A stretch of DNA of 64,000 nucleotides. It comes from Macrosoma leucophasiata (Eukaryota; Arthropoda; Insecta; Lepidoptera; Hedylidae). The DNA lies in assembly GCA_036365455.1 (NCBI GenBank), contig JAWQUS010000020.1, forward strand, positions 5,615,001 through 5,679,000, given 5' to 3'. A program made the position numbers and the translations under genes. Below are positions 41,029 through 50,574 of this stretch, piece after piece. The notes beneath the pieces are model-generated. The model had not been told where the DNA came from. It saw only the letters and a program-made list of their open reading frames with translations, and searched no databases. Each line of letters begins with the position of its first letter. Position 1 is the first letter of the stretch.

Positions 41029-41601
41029 GGCGGAGTAAAACAGTTAATGAACAAATGATCTGTACCCACTACCCAAGATATCTTACACAGACGTGTATCC
41101 GTATCCGCTTTTATCATTAAATTCTCACCACAGCCTTTTCCTCTTCGATTTACATAAGAAAGACGAATCACCAACTCACTGACAATCTTTAATTTAAACA
41201 TTGAAATTTTAATTAAATCACGACAAGGCAAACCCTTCTTACCACATCTATTGTTTGATACATCCTGCCAAAAACAAAAGCGAGCATTCAAAAGGGATTG
41301 AAATATCAGCTTTTACAACAATCCGCGATTTGAGATTACCGCAATGATTTTGGGAAGGGCTACGGGATTATGTAAACAGTGATTTAATCTGTGGCAGCTT
41401 GATTAAAATAGGAAACTTTTGGTCGAAAGTTCTTGTGATTGGTTAAAATTCGATTTATTTTCATAATGATTGAAGAGAATCTATGGTAGGGTACCAAATT
41501 AAAGAAGGAAGGTAGGTAACATTAACTCTACGCCAGTAGGTATATCCCAGTACCAATTCATCATAGCAACTACCTCAGTTAACTAGTAAAAGCAGGCCAG
41601 T
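41029..41601. other. Low-copy spacer
   Basis: The 100-codon minus frame 40989-41291 starts in non-repeat DNA, but I recognise no domain. Not called as a gene. Confidence 0.5.
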
Positions 41602-41740
41602 ACTGCTACGCTGGGGTCCTGGGTTCGATTCCCGGATCGGGGGATATCAGAGATAACGGTGTAAAATCCTTTATCTCTGGTTCTATTGGGATTTTTCCAT
41701 TTTCTGGAAGTTTCCCAGTACCTCGGAGTTAGGTGAAATG
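41602..41740 (+). repeat. SINE-B, 5' half
   Basis: TACTGCTACGCTGGGGTCCT, B-box GGGTTCGATTCCC (41621-41633), GGATCGGGGGATATCAGAGA, TTTCCATTTTCTGGAAGTTT, GTACCTCGGAGTTAGGTGAA. It stops where full SINE-B copies continue into GTAATGTG...GGTTCGCCAC. Confidence 0.8.
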
Positions 41741-41745
41741 GTATC

Positions 41746-41817
41746 TGGTGGAGCTGTACTCCAGTGAAGGAGCGAACTGCATGCTTGTTTGCCACTTCCA
41801 TTAAATTTAAAAAAATA
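41746..41817 (+). repeat. PA element reduced to its two ends
   Basis: TGGTGGAGCTGTACTCCAGT-GAAGGAGC (5' end) joins directly to GAACTGCATGCTTGTTTGCC-ACTTCC and an A-run. About 215 bp between them is missing. The truncated SINE-B directly upstream may belong to the same rearrangement. Confidence 0.8.
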
Positions 41818-42831
41818 GTTGAACAAATGTAATAATCGAAATTTTGAAGAGCTCCATAAAAATATATTTTTTTATTACATTAATCAAACTTAAAAACTAC
41901 GGAAACCTACACTGCGCGTGGACCGGACCCGCACTTGGCCGGTTTTAATACATCATTAGCTTGCCGTTCGAATGGCCTTAGCCATATTACTTATAAGCAA
42001 GTATTAGAAGTCGAAGATTGTGTTTTTATAGGGTATCTAATAGGATGACAGCCTGCCGGCTACGTATTTTCCACCGTCTTTTTAATAATTGAAAAAACTA
42101 AGTAACATTTGTTTACATAACCCAATAAACAGTAATCATATAGTATTAAGTAATGTCCATAGTTCTCGATCATGAGAGTATTAAGTAATTGCCATATTTC
42201 TCCATCTTCAGCAAACTCGAGCTATAGACTAAAATTCGAACTATTTCACTTTAAAATATTCGGGACATGGAGGGTTTAACATAGTTAAATAAATCCAAAA
42301 TTAAGTTACGGCGTAGGCGTAACATGGCACGCCAGAATGTATAAGGCCTCTCACACACTTGGCCGATTTATTTTGATGCTAATTCACGAGTAAAACTAGA
42401 GAAGCGATCGTTTACCGAAATCTGGTATTTACAATGACCAAAGTCACAATTTGAGTATCCGAGAAATTCAATGAATACGTATTAAAATGATTGCATTTCA
42501 AAGGAGAAATGCTAGATTTGGCTCCAAGCCAAACCAAAAATCCAGGAGGCGTGTAGTTTGGTAAATAGTATAAAGCAAATCAAATTATTTTAATCTTTTT
42601 GCAGAATGTTTTTTTAAAAGAATCTTTAAAAAAATCAATTTCTGTGTCAGCTGCGAACAACTTCGGTAAAAAATGTTCAATGCATTTGAACATTGGAATC
42701 CAAAACTAAAAACTTATGAAGAACACTTTTTCTCACATTCCAACCCCTCGTCAATTATCTAGTTCAGAAACGAAGCAGTCGATACAATAATTATATACTT
42801 CGTCTTTTTCTACGTTCCGTATATATCTAAT
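41818..42831. other. Low-copy spacer, 1 kb
   Basis: CACTGCGCGTGGACCGGACC-CGCACTTGGCCGGTTTT (41911-41947) is the end of the GGTTCCG-type repeat described at 47394. The rest is not recognised. Confidence 0.5.
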
Positions 42832-43012
42832 ACTAGTAAGTCGCCCCTGCTTCGAACGCGCGCAATGCATGTACTGTCACTCAGTGAAGATGCAGCTTTC
42901 TAATGGTGAAATAATTTTTGAAATTGGTTTAGAAGTTTTTGTGAGAAAACATTACAAACATACATACAAAAACACAAATGTTCCCTCTTTATAATATTAG
43001 TACCTATAGATT
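42832..43012 (-). repeat. Helitron-like short repeat, inverted
   Basis: ACTAGTAAGTCGCCCCTGCT-TCGAACGCGCGCAATGC at the left is a changed 3' end. AATGTTCCCTCTTTATAATA-TTAGTACCTATAGA at the right is the complement of the TCTATA..TAATATTATAAAG start. Orientation and ends suit the same non-autonomous class as 55975-56160. Confidence 0.5.
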
Positions 43013-43157
43013 ACAAATTCAACTAACTAATCCGCTAGTAACCCTGGGTTGCACCAAGGTATTTGTTAAAGTTATTCTAACATTTCACATCCTTCTCTTA
43101 CTTAAAGGAATCTACATCTAATTACAGGCTAAGAAGTAATGTATAATAAATATATAT

Positions 43158-43256
43158 ACTTATAAGGTTCAATGTAATTTTAAAATGTATAATACTTATA
43201 AGGTTCAATGTAATTTTAAAATGTATAATACTCATAAGGTTCAATATAATTTTAAA
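43158..43256 (+). repeat. 36-bp minisatellite, 2.8 units
   Basis: Units 43158-43193, 43194-43229 and a partial unit 43230-43256: ACTTATAAGGTTCAATGTAA-TTTTAAAATGTATAAT. The first two are identical. The third has two substitutions (ACTCATAAGG, AATATAAT). Confidence 0.97.
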
Positions 43257-43617
43257 CTAATCATACCTTTTCATAAAGCTATTTAACACCTAAATCGCCC
43301 TAGCATGTCAGAGGCTTAATAGTAGCATGTCACAGAGCAGTTAACACAGAAACAATTACAGTAATTTGTGGGGCAATATCTGGGATATGGATGTATTTTA
43401 TCGGTTATGTATAGTGTTGCACCCATTGTCAGAGTCGGATATTCAAAATATCGATTCGGGAAAGTACCACTTACCCATAAAATACAAAATAACATAAATG
43501 TGTAAAAAAAAAAACAATCACTTTTTTTAATGGATAATAATTTCTTATAATATACTATCAACCAAGTACCTCTTGCTATTGATCTATTTAAATATACTGT
43601 AATGAAAGCGAATGAAA
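43257..43617. other. Spacer
   Basis: No repeat recognised. The 124-codon minus frame 43316-43690 overlaps the RTE tail at its start and is otherwise AT-driven; no domain. Confidence 0.5.
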
Positions 43618-43728
43618 TAAAAAGACATAATCTCCAAGGTAGAAGAAGCACGGGAGGTATGTCAGGACCGGGATATCTAGCGCTCCACACTCTCTGCCTA
43701 CCTCGTGGGGTACCTGGCGTGAAAATAC
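43618..43728 (+). repeat. RTE-type LINE 3' tail
   Basis: AGGTAGAAGAAGCACGGGAG-GTATGTCAGGACCGGGATAT-CTAGCGCTCCACACTCTCTG-CCTACCTCGTGGGGTACCTG-GCGTGAAAATACATAC. It decodes VEEAREVCQDRDI-stop-RSTLSAYLVGYLA, so one stop replaced W. Confidence 0.75.
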
Positions 43729-44139
43729 ATACAAAATCTCATTTACAACCTAAAAATTAAAATCTGAATTTTTGAACGCGTCTCGTCGAAAAATCAAATT
43801 AAGCACCGATTAATCGAATAATTGGAACACGAATAATCGATATTGAAAATCGAGACAGGTGACTGTCACATCCATCGCTATTTTCCGTTACAGCCAGCGC
43901 GACATTCGTATAATTACATAATTTTTCTACAGTCGCGTGACAGTTCAGTCGAAGGCACTTCATTCGATTAAGGCATCCTTTTTATGATTCCACGATAAGC
44001 CCGCTAAAACGTATAATTGGTACTGGAAAATGTCGCATTTCCTTTTATTGATTACTGTACAGAATCATTTCATTATACGCTCTAATTGTGCAATTGAATA
44101 TTTTGTTAAATATAGATCAGCGGTGATATTTATTGTATA
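43729..44139. other. Low-copy spacer
   Basis: 43850-44000 (ATCGAGACAGGTGACTGTCA, CCAGCGCGACATTCGTATAA, CAGTCGCGTGACAGTTCAGT) is GC-balanced and low-copy and could be regulatory. There is no direct evidence. Confidence 0.4.
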
Positions 44140-44357
44140 AAAATAAAAATACGCTTATTAAGCTTACACTCACAGCTCCACATTAGGTATTATATAAACT
44201 TGTGTCGTAGATGCCGTTGTACACATACAACACATACACAAACACCCAGACCCGAAACAAATATCTGTAGGCTATACAAATGTTTGATCCGGTGCGGTGA
44301 TCGAACCCGCGATTCTTCGAATCAGCGGTTTCGCACCGCTGGACTAACCAGGTCGTC
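44140..44357 (-). repeat. SINE-A, full length
   Basis: Tail at left (AATAAAAATACGCTTATTAA), body AACACCCAGACCCGAAACAA, and head with B-box GGTGCGGTGATCGAACCCGC and A-box side TTTCGCACCGCTGGACTAAC-CAGGTCGTC. Confidence 0.82.
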
Positions 44358-44627
44358 AATTCTATGTGTAGATATTAATCTATATTGATACCTATACCTA
44401 TTTCTAAGATTATTGCACACAATGACATGTTTAAAGTTCATTATTTAGCAGGTAAATCAGCATAATCACTAGTTTAAACTAGGAGGTACGGGTAAATCCA
44501 CCTGATTAGATATTATTAAATAGTACTAATATTTATTTTTAGTTTCTTCTATATTGGTGTCAAAATTAACATAGTATACTTTTTATAAATAATAATAAAT
44601 AAATAATAGAACGTGTGAAAGCGAATC
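44358..44627. other. AT-rich spacer
   Basis: Nothing recognised. Confidence 0.5.
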
Positions 44628-44831
44628 TTAATATACCTATATAAATTACGTGTCACAGTGTTTGTCCGTTGTTTGGACTCCTAAACTACTTAACCGATTT
44701 TAATCAAACTTGCACATCGTGAGCAGTTTGATCCAACTTATCAGATAGGATAGCGTACATCTCAATTAATAGTCTCAATATTATGTAAGTACCTAAATTG
44801 CACCCGTGCGGAGCCGGTAAGGGCCGCTAGT
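44628..44831 (+). repeat. Helitron-like short repeat
   Basis: ATACCTATATAAATTACGTG-TCACAGTGTTTGTCCG, CTAAACTACTTAACCGATTT-TAATCAAACTTGCACA, TGCGGAGCCGGTAAGGGCCG-CTAG|T. Organised like 18737-18920 and ends CTAG|T. Confidence 0.55.
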
Positions 44832-45000
44832 ATCCTAAAAACCCTTTTTTTGGTTCGGCGTATGTAGGCGGCTCGTCTCGAGACGACGCTAGTCTATTTC
44901 ACCAAACAATCGGCGAGCGCAAATAGCTTTCAGCTCAAATCAATTTACACAACAGCCTTAGGGAGACCACTGTGGGTCCGATCCTAGGTTTAGAACGTCG
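44832..45000. other. Spacer
   Basis: GGCGGCTCGTCTCGAGACGACGCTAG (44870-44895) resembles ACGGCTCGTCTTGAGACGCC (19827-19846) between the two direct repeats of that region. A shared low-copy repeat is likely. Confidence 0.5.
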
Positions 45001-45008
45001 TGGGAGAT

Positions 45009-45327
45009 CATAGAGCAACACGAGCAACCGGCTGCAGCGGGGGATCGGAGGCCGGAGGGGAGTACCTAGCCATTCTGTCTCAGTCTGTCATTTTTCGCGA
45101 ACGATTTACGTGTGATACACAAACACTACCAAAAAAATCTATTACCTACTACGAAACTCACACCTTGACCACTTGACTTTAACAAAATACATAAACAATT
45201 TCACGCACACATTTAAACATCTGGGTGACAAGCGTAGGAACACCTGTACTTTGACAGAAGGGAAAGCCTGCATAATATGGCTACTCCCCTCCGGTCCGCC
45301 GCGGCCGGTGGCCCGTGTTGCTCTATG
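45009..45327. mobile_element. hAT-like MITE with 7/8 target duplication
   Basis: 319 bp. Left end CATAGAGCAACACGAGCAAC; right end CCGCCGCGGCCGGTGGCCCG-TGTTGCTCTATG. TGGGAGAT (45001-45008) against CGGGAGAT (45328-45335). Interior AACAATTTCACGCACACATT and TTACTACGAAACTCACACC match the other copies. Confidence 0.88.
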
Positions 45328-45335
45328 CGGGAGAT

Positions 45336-46097
45336 AAATAAGACACTTCACTCTAGGTATTTTATGATTTATTGACGTTTTGAAAGTATCTGTAAAGATC
45401 TATTCGAAAAAAAATATTTTCTATTTCTATTTCTACATATGCGATTAAGGACGCTAGAACTTCCGCTCTAAACAACGTTTGTTGTCCTCCCCCTAAACGT
45501 TATTCAATTGAAATAATTTTAGTAGAACAATCGCCATTTTGTTTATCCGCGATTCGGCCATCGGTGTTTTGAGTTTGAGATGAGTTCGCGAAGTTGTTCC
45601 CGCGGGTCCACCCGAAATTTAAACTTTCATTGCCACCAAAACAATTTGAATATCAAAGCAAAGTAGGTTAATTCTGTATTAAAATCTCTCGCATGTTTAG
45701 TATGTTAAGTCTAGTAGCGCCTTTTTCAGCATTATACCTAACATTTATAACATAATTAGCTGCGAGAGCTAAATGCCTTTTTTAAATTATTCTACGACAA
45801 TTGTTTTAATAGCCTTTGTTAGTTTTGAGATTCGTATTACTAATTTAGTGTTTCAGTTCTTAAATGAACTAGATAATATAGATATAAGCCCGCGACTTCG
45901 TCCGCGTGGCACTCGTGACATACCTATACTTAACATGTATCCGCTATTCAAAAACGGTGAAACAAGTGCAATTACATTTAATGTAATTAAATGTCAAAAT
46001 TTTACTTCGAGCGGAGATTGAACCAGCAACCTCTAGATAAACCGTTTTATAAACATAGCTACCGAATCCTAGATTATTGTACTTGGGATAATAAAAG
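45336..46097. other. Low-copy spacer with two small repeat pieces
   Basis: 45440-45680 is low-copy and CpG-containing (GAACAATCGCCATTTTGTTT, ATCCGCGATTCGGCCATCGG, GTTCCCGCGGGTCCACCCGA). 45876-45908 (AAGCCCGCGACTTCGTCCGC) is an inverted Helitron 3' end. 45999-46075 (TTACTTCGAGCGGAGATTGA-ACC...) is a reversed SINE-C-like head. Confidence 0.5.
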
Positions 46098-46318
46098 GGG
46101 GTCTTGGGGCGTTTCGGTCCGCTCTTATTTCGTCCCGCGGACCGAAACGCCTATAAGCATTTTATTAATGGGGATATTCGGCCCACAAATGGAATGTGGA
46201 CCGAATCGCCCAAGAGTTCTTCTTAAATGGGTAGATTCGGTCCAATTATATTGTCATGTACAGTCGAATACAAAAAAAAATACTTTCGCTTCACCAATTT
46301 TTTGAGTTTTTTTAAGTG

Positions 46319-46450
46319 ATTGATAATATAGTGGATCGTATAAGGAATGCACCTTCCATTATAGCATTTAAAACAAGACTACAAATTTGGCTGCTGGAGA
46401 ATACCTTTTATAGCATAGAAGAATATTTGAGTATGCCAATGACATTGTAA
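46319..46450 (+). pseudogene. C-terminus of a non-LTR reverse transcriptase ORF
   Basis: IDNIVDRIRNAPSIIAFKTR-LQIWLLENTFYSIEEYLSMP followed by TAA. The set 'NSIP..I.N..S...FK..L..WLL...FYS..E(F/Y)' is a known C-terminal end of lepidopteran non-LTR ORF2. The following 200 bp with ATTAATAAA (46612) serve as 3' UTR. Only 43 codons remain. Confidence 0.65.
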
Positions 46451-46649
46451 ATTGGCATAACTATAATATTATTATACCGTATTAATTAATTAAGTTAATA
46501 TCTGAATGATTATTTTAATTTTATATAACTAAACGATTTCTCTATTTGAGAAACTTCATATTCAAGTATCTCGTGTACTAATTGTATCTATAACCTGTAA
46601 CTTAGAAGTCATTAATAAAAAATTGTATTGTATACTACATATGATTAAT

Positions 46650-46651
<2 letters not shown>

Positions 46652-46716
<65 letters not shown>
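46652..46716. repeat. (CT)18(GT)14 compound microsatellite
   Basis: CT units run from 46652 to 46688, then GT units to 46716, inside the TIR element and after the LINE 3' UTR. Confidence 0.97.
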
Positions 46717-46723
<7 letters not shown>

Positions 46724-47022
46724 TTAATTTGATTTATGTGATTTATTTGTTTAAGTTGTTTTTTGTGTAGGTAAATATAAATTTTATCATATTACATTAC
46801 ATTTTATTTATTTCTCAATTTTTGTAACCAACTGTACTTAAATCTTTCAAATCAGGTATTCATATCATATTTATAATCATAGGGACGAATCGCCCTATAA
46901 TTATAAAAATATGAGGCAATTCGTCCCGCGGACCGAATCGACCCATTCAGAAGGCATTGTTAGGCGTTTCGGTCCGCGGGACGAAACACGAGCGGAGCGA
47001 AACGCCCCAAGACCCATAAAAG

Positions 47023-47393
47023 TTACCTTTAAACAGAGTTGTATGGAGTTTTGATGACCTTCTATTCTCCACAATCTGAAATGAAATGAAGAGAATAAAT
47101 ATGCCATTGTTTTCGTTGTATTCTTAAAACTTGATAAAAAAAAATTCAATGAAATTTATTGTCTAACAAAACTTTACGGTGACTCTCCTTTGATATCATT
47201 ATTTTTCAAGTTTGGAGCCATTCTAAATATTTAAATAAAGAAGGTGGGTTGGTCGAGTTTAATTTGTGTTGGAAATGTTGAAATAAGTTAGGCGACTTTT
47301 AAATAATATTTAAGAAGAGATGTCCCCTTATTATACAATTTTTGTAAGGGTTAAAGTTCTTCAATGCAATGCGGATCGTACATAGCCGTTTTG
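47023..47393. other. Spacer
   Basis: AT-rich with nothing recognised. Confidence 0.5.
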
Positions 47394-48012
47394 TAGGGTT
47401 CCGTAGTAAACAAGGAACCCTTACAGTTTTGCCATGTCCGTCTGCCTGTCTGTCTGTCCGTCCGCGGTTTAGCGCAAAAACTATTAGTACTAGAGACCTG
47501 AAATTTGGCACAAATATACACCTTAATCACGCCGACAAAGTGGTAGAATAAAAACATGAAAAAAAATTTAGGGTAACCTCCCCTACTTGTAACACGCAAA
47601 TATATTTTTTATTTTCGAATTTCATATAGTGGGGTGGTATCGTTGGATAGGTCTTTAAAAAATATTATAGGTGTCCCAACATCATTTTTCGATTTAGTTA
47701 ACTGTTCGTGACTTATTAAGCTTTAAAGTGCAAATTTTCGTTAGACTCAAGTGTCCCTCCCCAAAGACTAAACGGTTGTTGTTAGAAATTCAAACGTTAC
47801 GACAATAGGAGCTACATATAACGAAATTAAAAGGAAAACTATCACACTTTAGTTGGCCTTGTAAGTTTGCGCGTAATAGTCGATCAAATGTATTTTACTC
47901 GAAAATTTCGAACAAATCCATACAAAATATTTATTTATTTTTTCATTACATCTCATACTCTGTAACACCGGAACCCTACACTGCGCGTGGCCCGACATGC
48001 ACTTAACCGGTT
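47394..48012 (+). repeat. Interspersed repeat with GGGTTCCGTA ends
   Basis: TAGGGTTCCGTAGTAAACAA-GGAACCC, then CCATGTCCGTCTGCCTGTCT-GTCTGTCCGTCCGCGGTTTA, ACTAGAGACCTGAAATTTGG, CGCCGACAAAGTGGTAGAAT and the end CCGGAACCCTACACTGCGCG...CACTTAACCGG. Motifs AGGGTTCCG and CGGAACCCT at the ends are inverted. Related to 60917-61350 in the first 400 bp. Very common in Lepidoptera; the class is uncertain. Confidence 0.65.
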
Positions 48013-48129
48013 TTTTTTTCTAAATATAAAATCCGGCTAGGACGACGCCAAGAGAGATAAGGAGTGAGTGATGTTGTGGAGACAGAAGTAACTCTGTGCT
48101 TCCATATATTTTCATGTAACATAACGAAT

Positions 48130-48401
48130 TTTTACTGGTGGTAGAGCTCCGGAGAGAATGCTCGCGGGCGTAGGCACCACCGCATTACCTTTTATACTTG
48201 CCGCTAAATGATAGTGTTCAGCACTATTGTGTTCCGGTCAGGTGGTAATGTACGACCCTGTAATTTCCGGCACAGAGGCATAACACCTTAGGCCTCAGGA
48301 GTGATAACGCATCTGCATTTTGAACTTGGTCTTTGTGTGGGTGTCTATAGGCTGCAGTCATCACTTAACATGAATGTGAACTACATGCTTGTTTGCCACA
48401 A
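48130..48401 (+). repeat. PA element, tail replaced
   Basis: TTACTGGTGGTAGAGCTCCG to CATGCTTGTTTGCCACAAAA. The usual CTTCCATTACAT(A)n is replaced by AAAAGTTATC. The same replacement occurs in the copy ending 48833, so both descend from one rearranged copy. Confidence 0.88.
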
Positions 48402-48450
48402 AAGTTATCAAGTATGTACAATTTATCTGCAAAACAATTCATCAGCCATT
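48401..48450 (+). repeat. Duplicated flank of rearranged PA element, unit 1
   Basis: AAAAGTTATCAAGTATGTAC-AATTTATCTGCAAAACAATT-CATCAG recurs at 48830-48876 with one base less. Confidence 0.9.
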
Positions 48451-48517
48451 TTATAAAAAAAGGCAGTCAAAGCAACAAGTGGGATTCAATATTAAAATAT
48501 TGTTTAATTTATTGAAA

Positions 48518-48618
48518 GTTTAACCGGCGAATCGTGGCGAAGCATGTAACAGGTGGCGAGCCTGTTGACATCGCCGGGCACATTAACAAACGAGGTACTG
48601 GGAAACTTCCATCAAATG
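48518..48618. repeat. SINE-B piece joined to an inverted SINE-B piece
   Basis: AACCGGCGAATCGTGGCGAA (plus strand) runs into GCATGTAACAGGTGGCGAGC...CACATTAACAAACGAGGTAC-TGGGAAACTTCC, which is the complement of GGAAGTTTCCCAGTACC...GGTTCGCCACCTGTTACATG. The two pieces meet near 48538. Confidence 0.7.
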
Positions 48619-48639
48619 ACCACCGCATTGCCATTAGGC

Positions 48640-48833
48640 AGGTATTAACCTGCCGCCAAATGGTAAGTGTTCAGCACGTGCTGGTTGTGTATGGCCCCGT
48701 AATAACTATCACCGAGACATACATAACTACTAAGGTCTCAGGGATGGCAACACATCTGCATTTTGACCTCTGCTTTTTCTGTCTATAGGCTGCACTTAAC
48801 ATCGATGTGAACTGCATGCTCGTATGCCACAAA
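48640..48833 (+). repeat. PA element, partial, sharing the replaced tail
   Basis: GGTATTAACCTGCCGCCAAA-TGGTAAGTGTTCAGCACG...AACATCGATGTGAACTGCAT-GCTCGTATGCCACAAAAG. More diverged from consensus than 48130-48401 in its body, though the flank is nearly identical. Confidence 0.82.
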
Positions 48834-49204
48834 AGTTATCAGTATGTACAATTTATCTGCAAAACAATTCATCAGGTAATGCGGTAGGCACCTAGATTAA
48901 TACTGGCACGCTCCACTTCATTATTACGTACTTTCACAAAAGTAAAGTGCAAACTTTACGAATTTTTAAACTTATTACAAGTGCAAAAGACGTCTGTTGC
49001 ATACGAAAATAGCCGAAAATTACAAGTATTGCATTCGCAATTTTCACTGCACTGTTAAATTTGCATACATTTTCGCTACTTTACGGATAATTTGTGTGAG
49101 GTGTAGTTTGCTAACAAAGAAAACTGTATATATATACCTACTTACTGCTTGAATAACGGATACATTACGGGTATTTAAAGAGTTACGAGCGGATCATTCT
49201 TAAA
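48834..49204. other. Spacer
   Basis: GTAATGCGGTAGGCACC (48877-48893) is a reversed PA fragment. The rest is AT-rich and unrecognised. Confidence 0.5.
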
Positions 49205-49723
49205 CATAGAGCAACACGGGCCACCGGCCGCGGCGGACCGGAGGGGAGTAACCATATGCAGGCTTTCCACTCTGTCAAAATACAAAACCAAATGGTCCTG
49301 CCTGTCGCCCACATATTTAAATGTGTGCGTGAAATTGTTTATGTATATTGTTAAAGTCAAAGTGTGAGTTTCGTAGTAATAGACGATTTTTTTATTTTCA
49401 GTGTGTGTCACACGTATTTGCCCACGCAAAAAATGACAGACTGTTTTGCATCGGTAATAAACGCTATCGCTACTCCCCTCCGGCACACCGCGGACACTCC
49501 GCCAAAATTCCATACAAACGCTTATTTTTGTCTATATTACACAAACATCAATCAGTGACGTGTATTTACACGTGCACCTGTGTGCGTAGCACGTAGGCAA
49601 CATCAACCGTCGCCCATAAGAGGGGAGGAGGTTGGGTAATGCGGGGAAATCGGGACGTCAAAGTGTCCATTCTATACGTAGTATAATTAGTCCGCCGCGA
49701 CCGGTGGGCCGAGTTGCTCTATG
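49205..49723. mobile_element. hAT-like element, longest copy, 8-bp target duplication TTCTTAAA
   Basis: 519 bp. Left end CATAGAGCAACACGGGCCAC-CGGCCGCGGCGG; right end CCGCCGCGACCGGTGGGCCG-AGTTGCTCTATG. TTCTTAAA occurs at 49197-49204 and 49724-49731. The first 290 bp match the other copies up to CTCCCCTCCGGCACACCGCG. The last 230 bp (ACACTCCGCCAAAATTCCAT, CACGTGCACCTGTGTGCGTA, AGGGGAGGAGGTTGGGTAAT, GGGGAAATCGGGACGTCAAA) are not in them. No transposase domain. This may be nearer the parent element or may carry extra captured DNA. Confidence 0.88.
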
Positions 49724-49731
49724 TTCTTAAA

Positions 49732-49899
49732 CGAAGACGCCTTCGTTACGATTTTCAACATTAAGTTAAACTTTAAATAGTTGACCTGGGACGGAAGTCG
49801 TAGGGACATGACGATCATCGTTCTCATGGAGGAGAATTCTTCCGCTAGTGCAGTCAGTCAACCGAACAATTGCGGTCTAACTATTCCAATAGGGCGGTA
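49732..49899. other. Spacer
   Basis: Includes the 34528-like stretch GGAGAATTCTTCCGCTAGTG-CAGTCAGTCAACCG. Confidence 0.5.
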
Positions 49900-50065
49900 G
49901 TAAAAACATGGGAATACTACCGCCACTGCGATCGCCAATCCACCTGCCAAGCATGGCGATTATGGCATATTTGCTAATGACGCCCAACACTGTTGTGGGC
50001 ATCTTTGGGGAAGGCTTAGGGTATCATTGGACGTCTTTCAGCTGAAGTGATGACCAACAGCCTGG
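49900..50065 (+). repeat. LINE tail segment, as in the 1.7-kb Helitrons
   Basis: CCAAGCATGGCGATTATGGC, GCCCAACACTGTTGTGGGCA-TCTTTGGGGAAGGC and CATTGGACGTCTTTCAGCTG-AAGTGATG correspond to 21620-21745 of the Helitron. Here it stands outside any Helitron and ends at the usual (GATG)n point, where a PA element has inserted. Confidence 0.65.
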
Positions 50066-50353
50066 TTTTTTTTTTAAGTAATGGAAGTGGCAAACAAGCT
50101 TGCAATTCACATTGATGTTAAGTGATGACTGCAGCCCATAGACACTTACACAAAGACCGAGGTGAAAATGCAGATGCGTTACCACTCCTGAGGCCTAAGG
50201 TGTTATGCCTCTGTGCCGGAAATTACAGGGCCGTACATTACCACCATACCGGAACACGATAGTGCTGAACACTACCATTTAGCGGCAAGTATATTAGGTA
50301 ATGCGGTGGTGCCTACGCCCGCGAGCTCCGTCACTAGAGCTCTACCACCACTA
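50066..50353 (-). repeat. PA element, full length
   Basis: T-run, AAGTAATGGAAGTGGCAAAC to CCGCGAGCTCCGTCACTAGA-GCTCTACCACCA. Close to consensus; one hairpin mismatch. Confidence 0.92.
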
Positions 50354-50574
50354 ACAAGGGTTCTAATTCTCGTAACGTAATTGTCAATGGATCGCGATTG
50401 AATAGCTTCACTATCATGCTTTAATCAACTGCAACGTGCGTGGCCTATGTTAGAGCAGGACAGCGAAACGATTCAGTTTTCAGTTTATATCATATAATTA
50501 GGCTCCTGGAGAGCACTTTTACTTCGTCATTTTTTTTAAAGCTTACCTAGAATGAATAACCACCAATAATAATC
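50354..50574. other. Spacer
   Basis: Unrecognised. Confidence 0.5.

Larger units (their letters stand above)
46098..47015. mobile_element. TIR element, 0.92 kb, enclosing a LINE end and a microsatellite
   Basis: Left end GGGTCTTGGGGCGTTTCGGT...TTTCGTCCCGCGGACCGAAA-CGCCT; the complement of the right end is GGGTCTTGGGGCGTTTCGCT...TTTCGTCCCGCGGACCGAAA-CGCCT. TIRs are about 60 bp, with further subterminal copies of GGACCGAATCG/GACGAATCGCCC. ATAAAAG at 46091-46097 repeats at 47016-47022 (7-8 bp duplication). The middle is unrelated: a non-LTR ORF end (46319-46450), its 3' UTR and (CT)n(GT)n. No transposase. By duplication length it could be hAT- or P-like; the motif is not one I can assign. Confidence 0.75.

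Noticed and set aside
43158..43256. CRISPR-like direct repeats
   Set aside because: The units are contiguous without spacers: a minisatellite in a eukaryotic genome.
43316..43690. 124-codon minus-strand frame
   Set aside because: Its first part is the antisense of an RTE tail and the remainder is low-complexity AT-rich sequence.
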